Origin: Clostridiales bacterium | Lineage (GTDB): Bacteria > Bacillota > Clostridia > Lachnospirales > Lachnospiraceae | Direction of reading: 5' to 3' | Length of the DNA: 64,000 nt | Assembly: GCA_019424245.1 (NCBI GenBank) | Contig: JAHYZV010000002.1 | Coordinates: 124,001-188,000 of the forward strand | Part shown: in pieces, positions 47,022 to 55,716 of the stretch | Numbering within the stretch: the stretch's first letter is position 1 | How the letters are laid out: every line of letters starts with the position of its first letter | Program-made: the position numbers and the translations under genes | Notes under the pieces: model-generated | The model's database searches: none | What the model was told of the DNA's origin: nothing | Seen by the model: the letters and a program-made list of their open reading frames with translations, nothing else

Positions 47022-47059
47022 TTGAATTATTATGCCCATATACGTATACTTAGTATACG
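47022..47059 (+). promoter_or_regulatory. Promoter with overlapping palindrome before the GT4 gene
   Basis: TTGAAT (47022-47027), 17 nt, then TATACT (47045-47050) form a sigma-A promoter. CGTATAC-TTA-GTATACG (47043-47059) is a perfect inverted repeat covering the -10 box and the expected start of transcription, the usual place for a repressor operator. Confidence 0.5.
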
Positions 47060-47151
47060 ATAATATAAAGCTATATTCAATCACTTATTCATTTATTTTC
47101 TACACTTTATGATTATATTTTTTACACATTTTGAATATTACGGAGGTATAT

Positions 47152-48231
47152 ATGTCATCTACATATAACAGAAATATAACTATAGATTTTCTTGTTCCAT
47201 ATGGCGGAAACGGAGGCGTAGAATCCGTCCTTAATGAACTTGCACTATATCTTATGAAACATGATATACATGTACGTGTCATACAGCTTGAACAATATAC
47301 ATATCGATGGGTAGACCCACGAATTGATTATTACCCTATATCTACTAACCGTTCCATACATGATATTTCCGATTATATACCTATGTGTGAGCAGTATATC
47401 ACAAAGCTTGGTGCTCCTAATATTCTTATAGCTACTCCATGGCCTATGTTAACTATGATAAGCAGACTTGCTATTATAAACACCAATTCCCACTGCAAGC
47501 TTGTAAGCTGGCTTCATGGTCCCATTGAAACCTATGAAAAAAATGCCTATGGCGGTATTGAGAGCCTTGAATATGCCGATTTGGTTATGGTATTGAGTAA
47601 AAAAAGCTATCATTACATACGTTCAAACAAACCTTCCATCAATGTAAGACTGATTCGCAACCCAATCCATATAGACAAGCTGCCTTTTCATAAGAAAAAA
47701 AACACGGAATGTCGTAATCTTATATTTATGGGTCGCCTTTCAGAAGAGAAACGCGTAAATGTTATACTTAAAGCTATTGCCACAGCCCATGATAGATGGA
47801 ACTTAGCTATCTATGGTGATGGGAATAAGCTTGATGAGCTTAGACAGCTTACGGACTCTTTAAATATAAGTAACCAGGTAGTATTCAAAGGCTGGATACA
47901 GCATCCATGGAACGATGTGCACGAAGCTGCCGCTCTTATAATATCATCTGAATACGAAGGTTTTTCCCTTGTATGTTATGAAGCTCTTGCCTGCGGTATT
48001 CCAGTTATATCCACTCCCGTTAACGGTGTGACCGACATTATACATGATGGAATCAACGGATACATATACCCGCATAATAGCCCTGAAGAACTGGCGCATA
48101 TTCTTGACAATATAGGATCGGGAAAATATACACCCATTGACCCTTATATATGCCACGAATCTGTTATTAATTATGATGCCAACGCAGTTTTTTATGATAC
48201 TATGAATACCTTAACTTCACTTCTTAATTAA
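47152..48231 (+). CDS. GT4 family glycosyltransferase between the flagellins
   Basis: Start at 47152 (GGAGG 5 nt upstream); a TTG seven codons earlier has no such site. The 359-residue GT-B protein has FLVPYGGNGGVESVL as its N-terminal loop, LIFMGRLSEEKR, and the E-x7-E motif EGFSLVCYE near residue 270, followed by GIPVISTPVNGV. It uses a nucleotide-sugar with retention. Its place between two flagellin genes, on the other strand, makes flagellin or its glycan the likely acceptor. It has its own promoter under a palindrome. Confidence 0.87.
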   Translation: MSSTYNRNITIDFLVPYGGNGGVESVLNELALYLMKHDIHVRVIQLEQYTYRWVDPRIDYYPISTNRSIHDISDYIPMCEQYITKLGAPNILIATPWPMLTMISRLAIINTNSHCKLVSWLHGPIETYEKNAYGGIESLEYADLVMVLSKKSYHYIRSNKPSINVRLIRNPIHIDKLPFHKKKNTECRNLIFMGRLSEEKRVNVILKAIATAHDRWNLAIYGDGNKLDELRQLTDSLNISNQVVFKGWIQHPWNDVHEAAALIISSEYEGFSLVCYEALACGIPVISTPVNGVTDIIHDGINGYIYPHNSPEELAHILDNIGSGKYTPIDPYICHESVINYDANAVFYDTMNTLTSLLN

Positions 48232-48268
48232 TACATTATAAGAATTGTTGCATTAATATTCATCACAA

Positions 48269-48297
48269 AAAAGAGGACGGATAAACCGTCCTCTTTT
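48269..48297. terminator. Bidirectional terminator
   Basis: AAAAGAGGACGG, loop ATAAA, CCGTCCTCTTTT: a 12-bp stem flanked by A and T runs, so it can end both the GT4 transcript and the flagellin 2 transcript, which converge here. Confidence 0.85.
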
Positions 48298-48316
48298 CTT
48301 ATAGTAGTGACAATGA

Positions 48317-49129
48317 TTAACCGAGAAGTGAAAGAACACCCTGATTAGCCTGATTAGCCTGTGCAAGCATAGACTGTCCAGCCTGCTGAAGGATGTTGTT
48401 CTTGCTGTACTCAACCATCTCAGATGCCATATCTGTATCACGGATACGTGATTCAGCTGCTGATGTATTCTCACTTGTTGTATTAAGGTTGTTAATAGTG
48501 TGCTCAAGTCTGTTCTGAATAGCACCAAGCTTAGATCTCTGGCTAGATACTGACTGAATAGCTAACTGAATCTTGCTCATAGCCTCACCAGCTTTTACAT
48601 TACTACTTACTGAAAGTCCACTTACACCGATATTAGATGCGCTCATCTTTGTAACAGAAATCTTGATTGTCTGACCAGATAATGCACCAACCTGAAGATT
48701 CTTAGATGAGAATGATCCATCAAGAAGGTTCATTGTGTTGAACTGTGTTGTAGACTGAATTCTGTTGATTTCAGATGTTAACTGATCCATCTCATTCTTG
48801 ATAGCTGTTCTATCAACTGATGTATTAGTATCGTTAGCAGCCTGTGTTGCAAGTTCATTCATTCTCTGAAGAATAGAATGTGTTTCATTAAGAGCACCTT
48901 CAGCTACCTGGATAAGTGAGATACCATCCTGTGCATTAGAAGAAGCCTTGTTAAGACCTCTGATCTGGCTTCTCATCTTTTCTGAGATTGAAAGACCAGC
49001 TGCATCATCACCAGCTCTGTTGATCTTGTAACCTGATGATAACTTTTCTGTAGACTTCTGTAATGAGCTAGAAACTACGCCCATCTGTCTGTTAGTGTTC
49101 ATTGCTGAAAGATTGTGTTGTACTACCAT
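48317..49129 (-). CDS. hag: Flagellin (copy 2)
   Basis: A 270-residue flagellin of the same length as copy 1 and very similar. Same conserved termini (MVVQHNLSAMNTNRQ, ILQQAGQSMLAQANQ). Differences include RAGDDAAG for RAADDAAG and LSSRS/QRSKLG-region changes. Its promoter matches the sigma-28 consensus better than that of copy 1 (TAAAG versus TTAAG), so this may be the main filament protein and copy 1 a minor or alternative one. A CsrA-type hairpin covers its ribosome-binding site too. Confidence 0.95.
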   Translation of the reverse strand: MVVQHNLSAMNTNRQMGVVSSSLQKSTEKLSSGYKINRAGDDAAGLSISEKMRSQIRGLNKASSNAQDGISLIQVAEGALNETHSILQRMNELATQAANDTNTSVDRTAIKNEMDQLTSEINRIQSTTQFNTMNLLDGSFSSKNLQVGALSGQTIKISVTKMSASNIGVSGLSVSSNVKAGEAMSKIQLAIQSVSSQRSKLGAIQNRLEHTINNLNTTSENTSAAESRIRDTDMASEMVEYSKNNILQQAGQSMLAQANQANQGVLSLLG

Positions 49130-49134
49130 AATAG

Positions 49135-49148
49135 TTTCCTCCTTGAAA
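49135..49148 (-). promoter_or_regulatory. Putative CsrA-binding hairpin at the flagellin 2 RBS
   Basis: TTTC and GAAA can pair with AAGGAG in the loop, which is also the ribosome-binding site. The stem is short (4 bp) but the layout equals that of flagellin 1. Confidence 0.5.
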
Positions 49149-49209
49149 TTCTGGTGGCTTCCATGCCACTCATAATAATTGTTTCAGGATATCAATCCTG
49201 CTATTTATT

Positions 49210-49236
49210 ATATCGGACATCCGTTACATAACTTTA
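49210..49236 (-). promoter_or_regulatory. Sigma-28 promoter of flagellin 2
   Basis: TAAAG (49232-49236) and CCGATAT (49210-49216) on the minus strand, 15 nt apart: an almost ideal sigma-28 promoter. Confidence 0.8.
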
Positions 49237-49261
49237 GCCCGTATATAAACTAATTTGATGA

Positions 49262-49738
49262 TTATTTCTTCTGATCCATAAATTGTGGTTCAGAGCTTAT
49301 CCCACTCATATTCCTGTAATATGTGTTAGCCATACTTATACTTCTCTTGGCAGCCTTTGTTTCTTGTCTTAATTGTCTGAACTTCATATCAGCCTTTACA
49401 CGATTTCTTGATTCCTGAGCCTGAATAGTAACTCCTAGTTCAGTAACCTCTTTGATAAGCTGCTGAAGAAACTTTATATCTTCCTTATATCTGACCTTGT
49501 ACTCATTAACATCAGCCTTGATTCTATCATATATCATCTGGAATCCTTCGTCTAATGTATCAAGCTCATCTATGCAATCCGACTTATTCTCCATATTCTT
49601 CTGAAACGCAGCTCCATTGAAATCTTCTTCCTTTAATAATGCTTCCTGTTCCTCATTAAAAACTATTATCTGTTTAAGTATGACTTTCTTTTTTTGCATA
49701 CTATCAATCATCATCTGAAGATAATTCTCTGTTTCCAT
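49262..49738 (-). CDS. Putative FliT-like flagellar chaperone
   Basis: Start at 49738 (AGGTAAG upstream), just after the fliS stop; a longer frame would run into fliS. The 158-residue product is helical and charged, with coiled-coil-like heptads (DIKFLQQLIKEVTELG) and a polar C-terminus. The place after fliD-fliS is that of fliT or an analogous export chaperone. No sequence motif proves this; it could also be a flagellum-linked protein of another kind. Confidence 0.6.
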   Translation of the reverse strand: METENYLQMMIDSMQKKKVILKQIIVFNEEQEALLKEEDFNGAAFQKNMENKSDCIDELDTLDEGFQMIYDRIKADVNEYKVRYKEDIKFLQQLIKEVTELGVTIQAQESRNRVKADMKFRQLRQETKAAKRSISMANTYYRNMSGISSEPQFMDQKK

Positions 49739-49754
49739 ATGCTTACCTGCCGTA

Positions 49755-50138
49755 TTATTTCTGAACGCCTGCGCGAGCCATAACTTCCTTCCATGTATCA
49801 CGCATTCCTCTTAGTTCATCAGTAGCTTTTTCAAGAAGCTCCTTATTCTTCGTCATATTAGCATCTACCAGCAATCCATATATATACTTATAAAGCTTAT
49901 CGAAATCCTCCGATACTGGATACTTATGATTAAGAGTTGCTTGAAACTCCTCTATAATCATCTCTGCCTTAACAATATTAGTATGTGCCTTCTGATAGTC
50001 ATTCTTTTCTATTGCCACTGAAGCAATATTGCAAAACTTAATAGCCCCTTCGTATAACAGCAATGTAAGCTCAGCTGGTGAAGCTGTTAATACCTTGTTT
50101 CGATTATACTGCTGCGCGATATTCTGATTATATAACAT
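49755..50138 (-). CDS. fliS: Flagellar export chaperone FliS
   Basis: Start at 50138 (GAGAGG 9 nt upstream). The 127-residue protein has the FliS pattern: YNQNIAQQYNRNKVLTASPAELTLLLYEGAIKF. FliS binds the flagellin C-terminus in the cytoplasm and prevents early assembly; it also bears on FlgM secretion. It follows fliD by about 110 nt in the same transcript. Confidence 0.92.
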   Translation of the reverse strand: MLYNQNIAQQYNRNKVLTASPAELTLLLYEGAIKFCNIASVAIEKNDYQKAHTNIVKAEMIIEEFQATLNHKYPVSEDFDKLYKYIYGLLVDANMTKNKELLEKATDELRGMRDTWKEVMARAGVQK

Positions 50139-50251
50139 AAAACTATTCCTCTCCCGATGCTTATTCATTTCTGTATATTATACGTACTTTAAACACTTTT
50201 TATATTATACTATATATGTTTAAAAAATGCACTATATAATTATAAAATATT

Positions 50252-52486
50252 TTAACCAAAAAGTCCCGACATAGAAGATGACTGTGAATTAAGCTTAGCA
50301 AGTGCTGACTCCATAGCTGAGAACTTACTATAGTAGTAATCTTCCCATGTTGATACCTTTGATTCAGCATCACTTATCTTTGTATTGTATTCTGAATACT
50401 GTGTATTCATCTGCTTATCATTGTAAATCGTGTATGCACTGCTTACAGATGATGATGCCATCTTGTTACCAAGATCAGTATATAGCTTGGTACATAACTG
50501 TGAGAAGAATGAAACTACTGTCTCAGGATCACTTGCAATAGCTGCCCTTAGCTTATCTTCATTTCCTGATGTAGTTGTATCATCCTTATCACCATCTATA
50601 TGGTATACACCCTTTTCGTTCTCGCCTGATGCGAAATATCCGAGTGTTGATATACCAAAGCTTGACAGCGCATAGCTCTTGCCATTAATAATAAATGATG
50701 ATGCCATATCATTCTTTAATGTATTGGCAACACTGTTTAGTGTATCATCTTTTCTAAGAAGCGAATCCTTAATCTTTGTCTCCCACTTCTCAACCTCTTT
50801 ATCAGACATAGCATCCTTTTCTTCATCTGTTAAAGGCTCATATCCCTTAGAGCTGTCTGCGTTATAAGCCTCATCCATAGACTTGATAAGCTTGTTGTAC
50901 TCTGTGAACATGTCCTTGATAGACTTGTATATAGCATCTACATCTGTGTCTGTTGTTATAGTAACTGGCTCATCGTCCTTTGTTTCTGCTGTAGCCTGGA
51001 TAGTAAGGCCATTGATAGAGAATGTGCTTGTGTTGCTGGTGAACTCAGCACCATTAAGTTCTATCTTTGCATCTACTCCTACTATTCGTACTGCACCTGT
51101 AGTACCAGCTGTTGATGAGCCTGCGGCCGTTGTACCTGAAGCTGCTCCTGTTGTTGCTGATGTAGAAGCCGCTGCATCTGCTTCTGCCACATATGCTTTA
51201 GCCGCACTTATTTTGTTATCAAGCAGTATTTTGGCTTTTGCTTTGGAATCAGTGTTCGTATTATTAACCTCTTCTACAACTTTAGTATTAGATGCATCTG
51301 CTACTGCTTCCTTGGTATCATTGTTTAATGTGATATAACCATTTCCATTGTCATAGAGCTTATCCATAATCTCCTGATTCTTTGTATAGTCAGAAATCAG
51401 AGAATTATAGCTTTCAAGCTTCTTAGTGTCTTTATTATACTTATTATACAGTTCTTCATTGTCTTTTTTCATGGCTTCTGTATTATATTCATATATAATA
51501 TTGCCCTGTTCATCTTTAACTGTACTTCCGTCTGAATTAGTCTTTTCTTTTTTATACTTGTTATAATCTGCGTTAGCAGCTATATCAGCTTTTAGTTGAT
51601 CTCTACTAGCTGTTACTTCATCAATTGACTTAGCTGTTCCCCATGTATCACTGCTTTTCAGTGTATCTACAACCTTCTTTGCTGCATTATACTGGTCAGC
51701 ATATTTCTTAGCAACCTCATCAGCAGTCACCTTTGTATACATAGATTCCAGCTCATTACTATATGCAGTGCTGCCATCTGTCAGCTTGGAAAGTCTATCA
51801 CATTCTTCGTATTCCTTTGAAGCTTTATTCGGACTTACATATAAGCCAAGCTTCTTAAGCGAATCATTTCCAGCGGTATCGTTAGCCGTAAGGCTAAAGT
51901 CTCCCTTTGCTCCTGATGTCTTTGAGCTTATAAAGAATCTTGCATTATTATCATCAAAGCTGGCCTGTACACCAGCATCCTTTAACTTTACAACGAACTG
52001 GTTGACAGTCATATCCTCTGTCAGCTCTATATTAGTACTCTTGCCGTCTACTGATAGTGTAACACTTCCCTGTGATGTACTTCCTGTTATATCTGACAGC
52101 TTTGATGAGCCTGTAATCTTGGAAGAACTGTCTTTTGCATTCTTAACCTCACCACCTGTAAGATAACCTGATGATGCAAGCTTCTTTACCTTAAGCTTCT
52201 GTGTACCTGCAACCGCACTTGAGCTTGCTGTTACTGTAGCTACCGTTGAGTTAGATACTGTTGACTTCTTAAGGCTGTATGCGTTAGATAATCTTCCTGC
52301 TGACAGCTTTCCACTATAGAAGCTATATATACTTGTATTCATAGTCTTCCATTTTTCCTGTTTCCATGAAAGCTTTGTCTGTGCTTTGACAAGATTATCT
52401 TTTTTTAGCTTATATCCTGATACAAGTGCAGATACAAGTGTCTCTGTATCCATACCTGAAACCATACCCGATAATCTGATTGGCAT
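50252..52486 (-). CDS. fliD: Filament cap protein FliD
   Basis: A 744-residue HAP2. The N-terminus RLSGMVSGMDTETLVSALVSG and the C-terminal coiled region ending SQSSSMSGLFG are standard. The middle is long and charged (KNQEIMDKLYDNG) and carries a Ala/Ser/Thr-rich linker near residues 440-470 (ASTSATTGAASG), which may be flexible or glycosylated. It caps the filament and folds incoming flagellin. TGGAGGAA precedes the ATG. Confidence 0.93.
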   Translation of the reverse strand: MPIRLSGMVSGMDTETLVSALVSGYKLKKDNLVKAQTKLSWKQEKWKTMNTSIYSFYSGKLSAGRLSNAYSLKKSTVSNSTVATVTASSSAVAGTQKLKVKKLASSGYLTGGEVKNAKDSSSKITGSSKLSDITGSTSQGSVTLSVDGKSTNIELTEDMTVNQFVVKLKDAGVQASFDDNNARFFISSKTSGAKGDFSLTANDTAGNDSLKKLGLYVSPNKASKEYEECDRLSKLTDGSTAYSNELESMYTKVTADEVAKKYADQYNAAKKVVDTLKSSDTWGTAKSIDEVTASRDQLKADIAANADYNKYKKEKTNSDGSTVKDEQGNIIYEYNTEAMKKDNEELYNKYNKDTKKLESYNSLISDYTKNQEIMDKLYDNGNGYITLNNDTKEAVADASNTKVVEEVNNTNTDSKAKAKILLDNKISAAKAYVAEADAAASTSATTGAASGTTAAGSSTAGTTGAVRIVGVDAKIELNGAEFTSNTSTFSINGLTIQATAETKDDEPVTITTDTDVDAIYKSIKDMFTEYNKLIKSMDEAYNADSSKGYEPLTDEEKDAMSDKEVEKWETKIKDSLLRKDDTLNSVANTLKNDMASSFIINGKSYALSSFGISTLGYFASGENEKGVYHIDGDKDDTTTSGNEDKLRAAIASDPETVVSFFSQLCTKLYTDLGNKMASSSVSSAYTIYNDKQMNTQYSEYNTKISDAESKVSTWEDYYYSKFSAMESALAKLNSQSSSMSGLFG

Positions 52487-52533
52487 ATTATTCCTCCATT
52501 CTTATATATTTCTTCATAACATTATGTAATTCT

Positions 52534-52998
52534 TTATCTCTTCTCATCCACAAGTATACCAGCAAGTTCCCATGCCTTAGCAAGCATCTCAAGTGCCTTT
52601 TCTGATGGTATCTCCTTGATAACTTCATCTGTATCCTTATCCTTAATCTTAATCGTAATACGGTTAGTTGGCTCGTTGTATCCGAACTCTGCTACTGTAT
52701 TATGATTGATAACCTTCTGGATATCTTTAAGTTTCTGCATAGAAGCTTCTTTCTGTTCTTCCTGCTGCTTAAAGCTTGATTGTGCACCACTGTTGCCATT
52801 GTTACTGCTGTTGCTGTCTGCATTAGCTCTCTGTGATGTACTCACCTGCATAACTGCAGCTATATGTGATGCGTTGTTTACTGAATCCTGTGAATTATTA
52901 GTTTCTGCTGCTGATGCTGCACTAACCTTGTTAACCTGTGCAGCCTGCGTTGCGTGGCTCTGATAAGCTGCCTGGCCACTTATCTTCTCAATTCCCAT
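52534..52998 (-). CDS. flaG: FlaG family protein
   Basis: A 154-residue protein. The C-terminal 60 residues show the FlaG domain (TVAEFGYNEPTNRITIKIKD, then EVIKEIPSEKAL and GILVDEKR). The N-terminal 80 residues are Ala/Ser/Asn-rich and probably disordered. FlaG influences filament length in other bacteria. GGAGGTGA precedes the ATG, and fliD starts 47 nt after its stop. Confidence 0.88.
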   Translation of the reverse strand: MGIEKISGQAAYQSHATQAAQVNKVSAASAAETNNSQDSVNNASHIAAVMQVSTSQRANADSNSSNNGNSGAQSSFKQQEEQKEASMQKLKDIQKVINHNTVAEFGYNEPTNRITIKIKDKDTDEVIKEIPSEKALEMLAKAWELAGILVDEKR

Positions 52999-53139
52999 TA
53001 TCTTTCACCTCCGTGTGCGTATACATATACGAGTGACAGATTTTCCACATCACCCATACAATCGTCGTAAATATATTAAACCTTATGCCCTGCTAAGAAA
53101 TCCTTTTCTTTGCATACTGGTCATTAGTTTCTATTTCTT

Positions 53140-53166
53140 ATATCGGCAATACATTTAAAAATATAA
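53140..53166 (-). promoter_or_regulatory. Possible sigma-28 promoter for flaG-fliD-fliS
   Basis: GCCGATAT lies at 53140-53147 on the minus strand; TTAT is 16 nt upstream of CCGATAT, a poor -35. Its place between csrA and flaG supports a real promoter. Confidence 0.35.
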
Positions 53167-53177
53167 CACCTGCCTTT

Positions 53178-53411
53178 TTATTTGTCCTGCTTCTTAAACA
53201 GGTTATTAAGTGCAGCCACATCTATCTTCTGTTCTGCAGCTTCTTTGTTAGCATCTTTTATCTGTACATATACTTCTTTACGATATATAGGAACGGACTT
53301 TGGAGCTGTGATGCCAAGCTTTACCTGATCGCCCTTTATCTCGATTACTGTTATCTCAATATCATCATTAATGATGATTGCTTCGTCCTTCTTTCTTGAT
53401 AATGCCAGCAT
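53178..53411 (-). CDS. csrA: Carbon storage regulator CsrA
   Basis: Start at 53411 (GGGGGAG upstream), one nucleotide after the fliW stop; the frame extends further upstream but that part lies within fliW. The 77-residue protein begins MLALSRKKDEAIIIND and continues VKLGITAPKSVPIYRKEV, the RNA-binding surface. It represses flagellin translation by covering the ribosome-binding site. The C-terminal tail (AAEQKIDVAALNNLF) is longer than in enteric CsrA, as usual where FliW is present. Confidence 0.95.
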   Translation of the reverse strand: MLALSRKKDEAIIINDDIEITVIEIKGDQVKLGITAPKSVPIYRKEVYVQIKDANKEAAEQKIDVAALNNLFKKQDK

Positions 53412-53412
53412 T

Positions 53413-53871
53413 CTACTCCCCCTTCCTTTCGTTAAGAATATCATAAATAGGGTATCTGACAGCATAATCCTCATTATCTGCTATAAGCTGGACTCCCTTC
53501 ATAGTGTCAGCATTGATTATGATAGGAGCCTTTAAGTTAATAGTCATCTTTGTAAGATCCTCTGGTACTGTAAGTGTACAGAACACTGCCAGATTGGCTG
53601 ATTGTATGTCCTCACCAAGCGTGTTAAGTATCTCATCCTCCACAACAGGATCATAACCTTTCATGATATACTCCGGCTTCATGACAGGAAGTGCCAATGC
53701 TGCCTCATCAAGCGACTGAAGCCACATGATAGCTGCTTCATCTCCCTTTTCTACATCATATATAAGTGTGAATTTCTTGCAATCCTCAAACCCTATTATT
53801 CCAAGGTCAAAAGTAACTATTTTATTATCATCAATATCTACAGTGCCAAACCACCTAGTATCAACCTGCAT
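53413..53871 (-). CDS. fliW: Flagellar assembly factor FliW
   Basis: Start at 53871 (AAGGAGG upstream). A 152-residue FliW: MQVDTRWFGTVDID, FDLGIIGFEDCKKFTLI, and IINADTMKGVQLI near the end. FliW binds either flagellin or CsrA, so free flagellin releases CsrA to stop flagellin translation. It is directly followed by csrA. Its leader carries a small stem-loop. Confidence 0.95.
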   Translation of the reverse strand: MQVDTRWFGTVDIDDNKIVTFDLGIIGFEDCKKFTLIYDVEKGDEAAIMWLQSLDEAALALPVMKPEYIMKGYDPVVEDEILNTLGEDIQSANLAVFCTLTVPEDLTKMTINLKAPIIINADTMKGVQLIADNEDYAVRYPIYDILNERKGE

Positions 53872-53884
53872 ACATACCTCCTTG

Positions 53885-53901
53885 TTTTTGCGAAGCAAAA
53901 A
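53885..53901 (-). promoter_or_regulatory. Stem-loop in the fliW leader
   Basis: TTTTTGC-TTC-GCAAAAA (minus strand) forms a 7-bp stem 10 nt before the fliW ribosome-binding site. GGA occurs just after it; possible translational control. Confidence 0.4.
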
Positions 53902-53980
53902 TCCGAGCTCCACGCGAGGAGAGGTATTTGCTCCCTTGTTTTTATATACTGAATTTTTCATTTATGAATTCAGCATATTT

Positions 53981-55546
53981 TTACCCTATAAAATCCAGCA
54001 ATGTCTGCTGTACAACCTTACTTGCTGCTGAAAGTGCTGCGTTGTATACAAGCTGTGCTGCTGTATAGTTTACTACCACTTCCTCAAGGTCTATATCTTC
54101 GTTCTGTGACTTAAGGCTTGTAAAGTTAGTCTTCTGTTCTGTAAGTCTTGTCTTTGTAAGGTCAAGACGCTGGATTCTGTTACCTACATCTGCCTTTGCG
54201 TTAGATATCTTCTCCTGATATCCCTGCATCTGTCCGATGCCCTTCTCGAAAGCCTTTGTCATCTGATCCTTTGCAAGATCCTTCTGCTTATTTAGTCCTT
54301 CGAGCATGTCATCAAGCTTTTTCTGGTCATCAGTGCCTGCATACTTTTCTTCCTTCTTCATGCTCTCGACTTTACTTATCTGATTCTCAATATCTATAGT
54401 ATTCTGCACAGCTGCCATGATATCATCTACATTTCTGCCAAGATATATATCAAAGCTTTCGTCTGCCTGTGTATTAACCTTAAGCTTCTGTGTAAAGTTT
54501 ACGTTATATTCAATATCTTCGCTCTTCTTTACGTAGCTTATACCTGTAACATTGTCTACACATGTAAAATACATTGTCGGATTCACATCGCCCTTTTTGA
54601 AGTTGGACTTTTCATACTGTACTGAAAATGAGTTATTGGTGTATGTATTGTTGTATACATTCTCACCAAGAAGTACTTCTCCAAGCTGTGAGTTAATAGC
54701 TATTTCATCATCACCTGGTATATAGTTTGAATCTGCTGTAAATGTTATACTCACTGGATTGCCGCTTCCATCATCCAGAGAATCTATAGTCTCACCTTTG
54801 GCATTTACTATTCCTGTTACATTAGCCGTTCCATCATCATTCTTAGTTACTGTAGCCACATTTCCACTGGCATCTGTAATCTTAAATGTTCCATCAGCAT
54901 CTACCTCTGAGTAACCCAGCTGTATTCTATGAACTGTAGCCACATTAGGTGTCACTATCTTGCCGTCTGCATCCTTCTTGACATTCAGATTAATGATATC
55001 TTCGTTTGTATATGCATTGGTATATACCTTTTTTTCACTGATGCTCTCTCTGTCAAAGCTCTGTGTTATAGTATAATCTGCCTCAGCTGCTTTAACATCT
55101 GATGGATATGTGAGCGGTCTGTCTGTAGCAAAGCCTGTAAAAACATATCTTCCGGCATAGTCTACATCACCCTGCACATAGTATGAGTTCTTCAGCTTGT
55201 CAAGTGTCTGTATGATTGTACTACGCTCATCTGATGAATAAGAATCTGAAGCACCCTGGTTGCAATATGAATACAGCTGGTAAGCTATATCATATCCCTG
55301 TGCAAGTGCATCCTGCGTAACCGAAAGCCATGATGAAGCATCAGGTATATTCTTATTTACATACTGTGTTACCTGGTCAAGGCTGCTTCTGAGTCTGAGT
55401 GCTCTTATAGCTATGATTGGGTCATCAGAAGGCTTGTTAATCTTCTTCTGTGTAGATAACTGTGTATCCATGGTATTTATCTGGTTCTTATTAGCCTGTA
55501 TGTTAGCTATAGAACTGTTTATCATCATCTGATTCGTAACTCTCAT
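53981..55546 (-). CDS. flgL: Hook-filament junction protein FlgL
   Basis: Start at 55546 (GAGGTGG upstream). A 521-residue HAP3: RVTNQMMINSSIANIQAN at the N-terminus, KPSDDPIIAIRALRLRSSL as in flagellin-like D0/D1, and NYTAAQLVYNAALSAASK at the C-terminus. The central region is larger than in the shortest FlgL proteins. It lies 160 nt after the second flgK. Confidence 0.93.
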   Translation of the reverse strand: MRVTNQMMINSSIANIQANKNQINTMDTQLSTQKKINKPSDDPIIAIRALRLRSSLDQVTQYVNKNIPDASSWLSVTQDALAQGYDIAYQLYSYCNQGASDSYSSDERSTIIQTLDKLKNSYYVQGDVDYAGRYVFTGFATDRPLTYPSDVKAAEADYTITQSFDRESISEKKVYTNAYTNEDIINLNVKKDADGKIVTPNVATVHRIQLGYSEVDADGTFKITDASGNVATVTKNDDGTANVTGIVNAKGETIDSLDDGSGNPVSITFTADSNYIPGDDEIAINSQLGEVLLGENVYNNTYTNNSFSVQYEKSNFKKGDVNPTMYFTCVDNVTGISYVKKSEDIEYNVNFTQKLKVNTQADESFDIYLGRNVDDIMAAVQNTIDIENQISKVESMKKEEKYAGTDDQKKLDDMLEGLNKQKDLAKDQMTKAFEKGIGQMQGYQEKISNAKADVGNRIQRLDLTKTRLTEQKTNFTSLKSQNEDIDLEEVVVNYTAAQLVYNAALSAASKVVQQTLLDFIG

Positions 55547-55716
55547 ATATTCCACCTCGTATCTATATTCATTTAATGTGATATCTGCATTTTTAAAATC
55601 TTCTTTTTATGAATAATCTTCTTTTATAAATATTCTTTTGCACTTATCCTGTCTGTGCCTGCGTGCAAAGCATTTATATAAAAATGTTATTAAGTATATC
55701 CGGCATATTTCACATT

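Noticed and set aside
50379..51338. Long open frames opposite fliD, flagellin and other real genes
   Set aside because: They are antisense shadows of strongly supported coding regions and lack ribosome-binding sites or family motifs.
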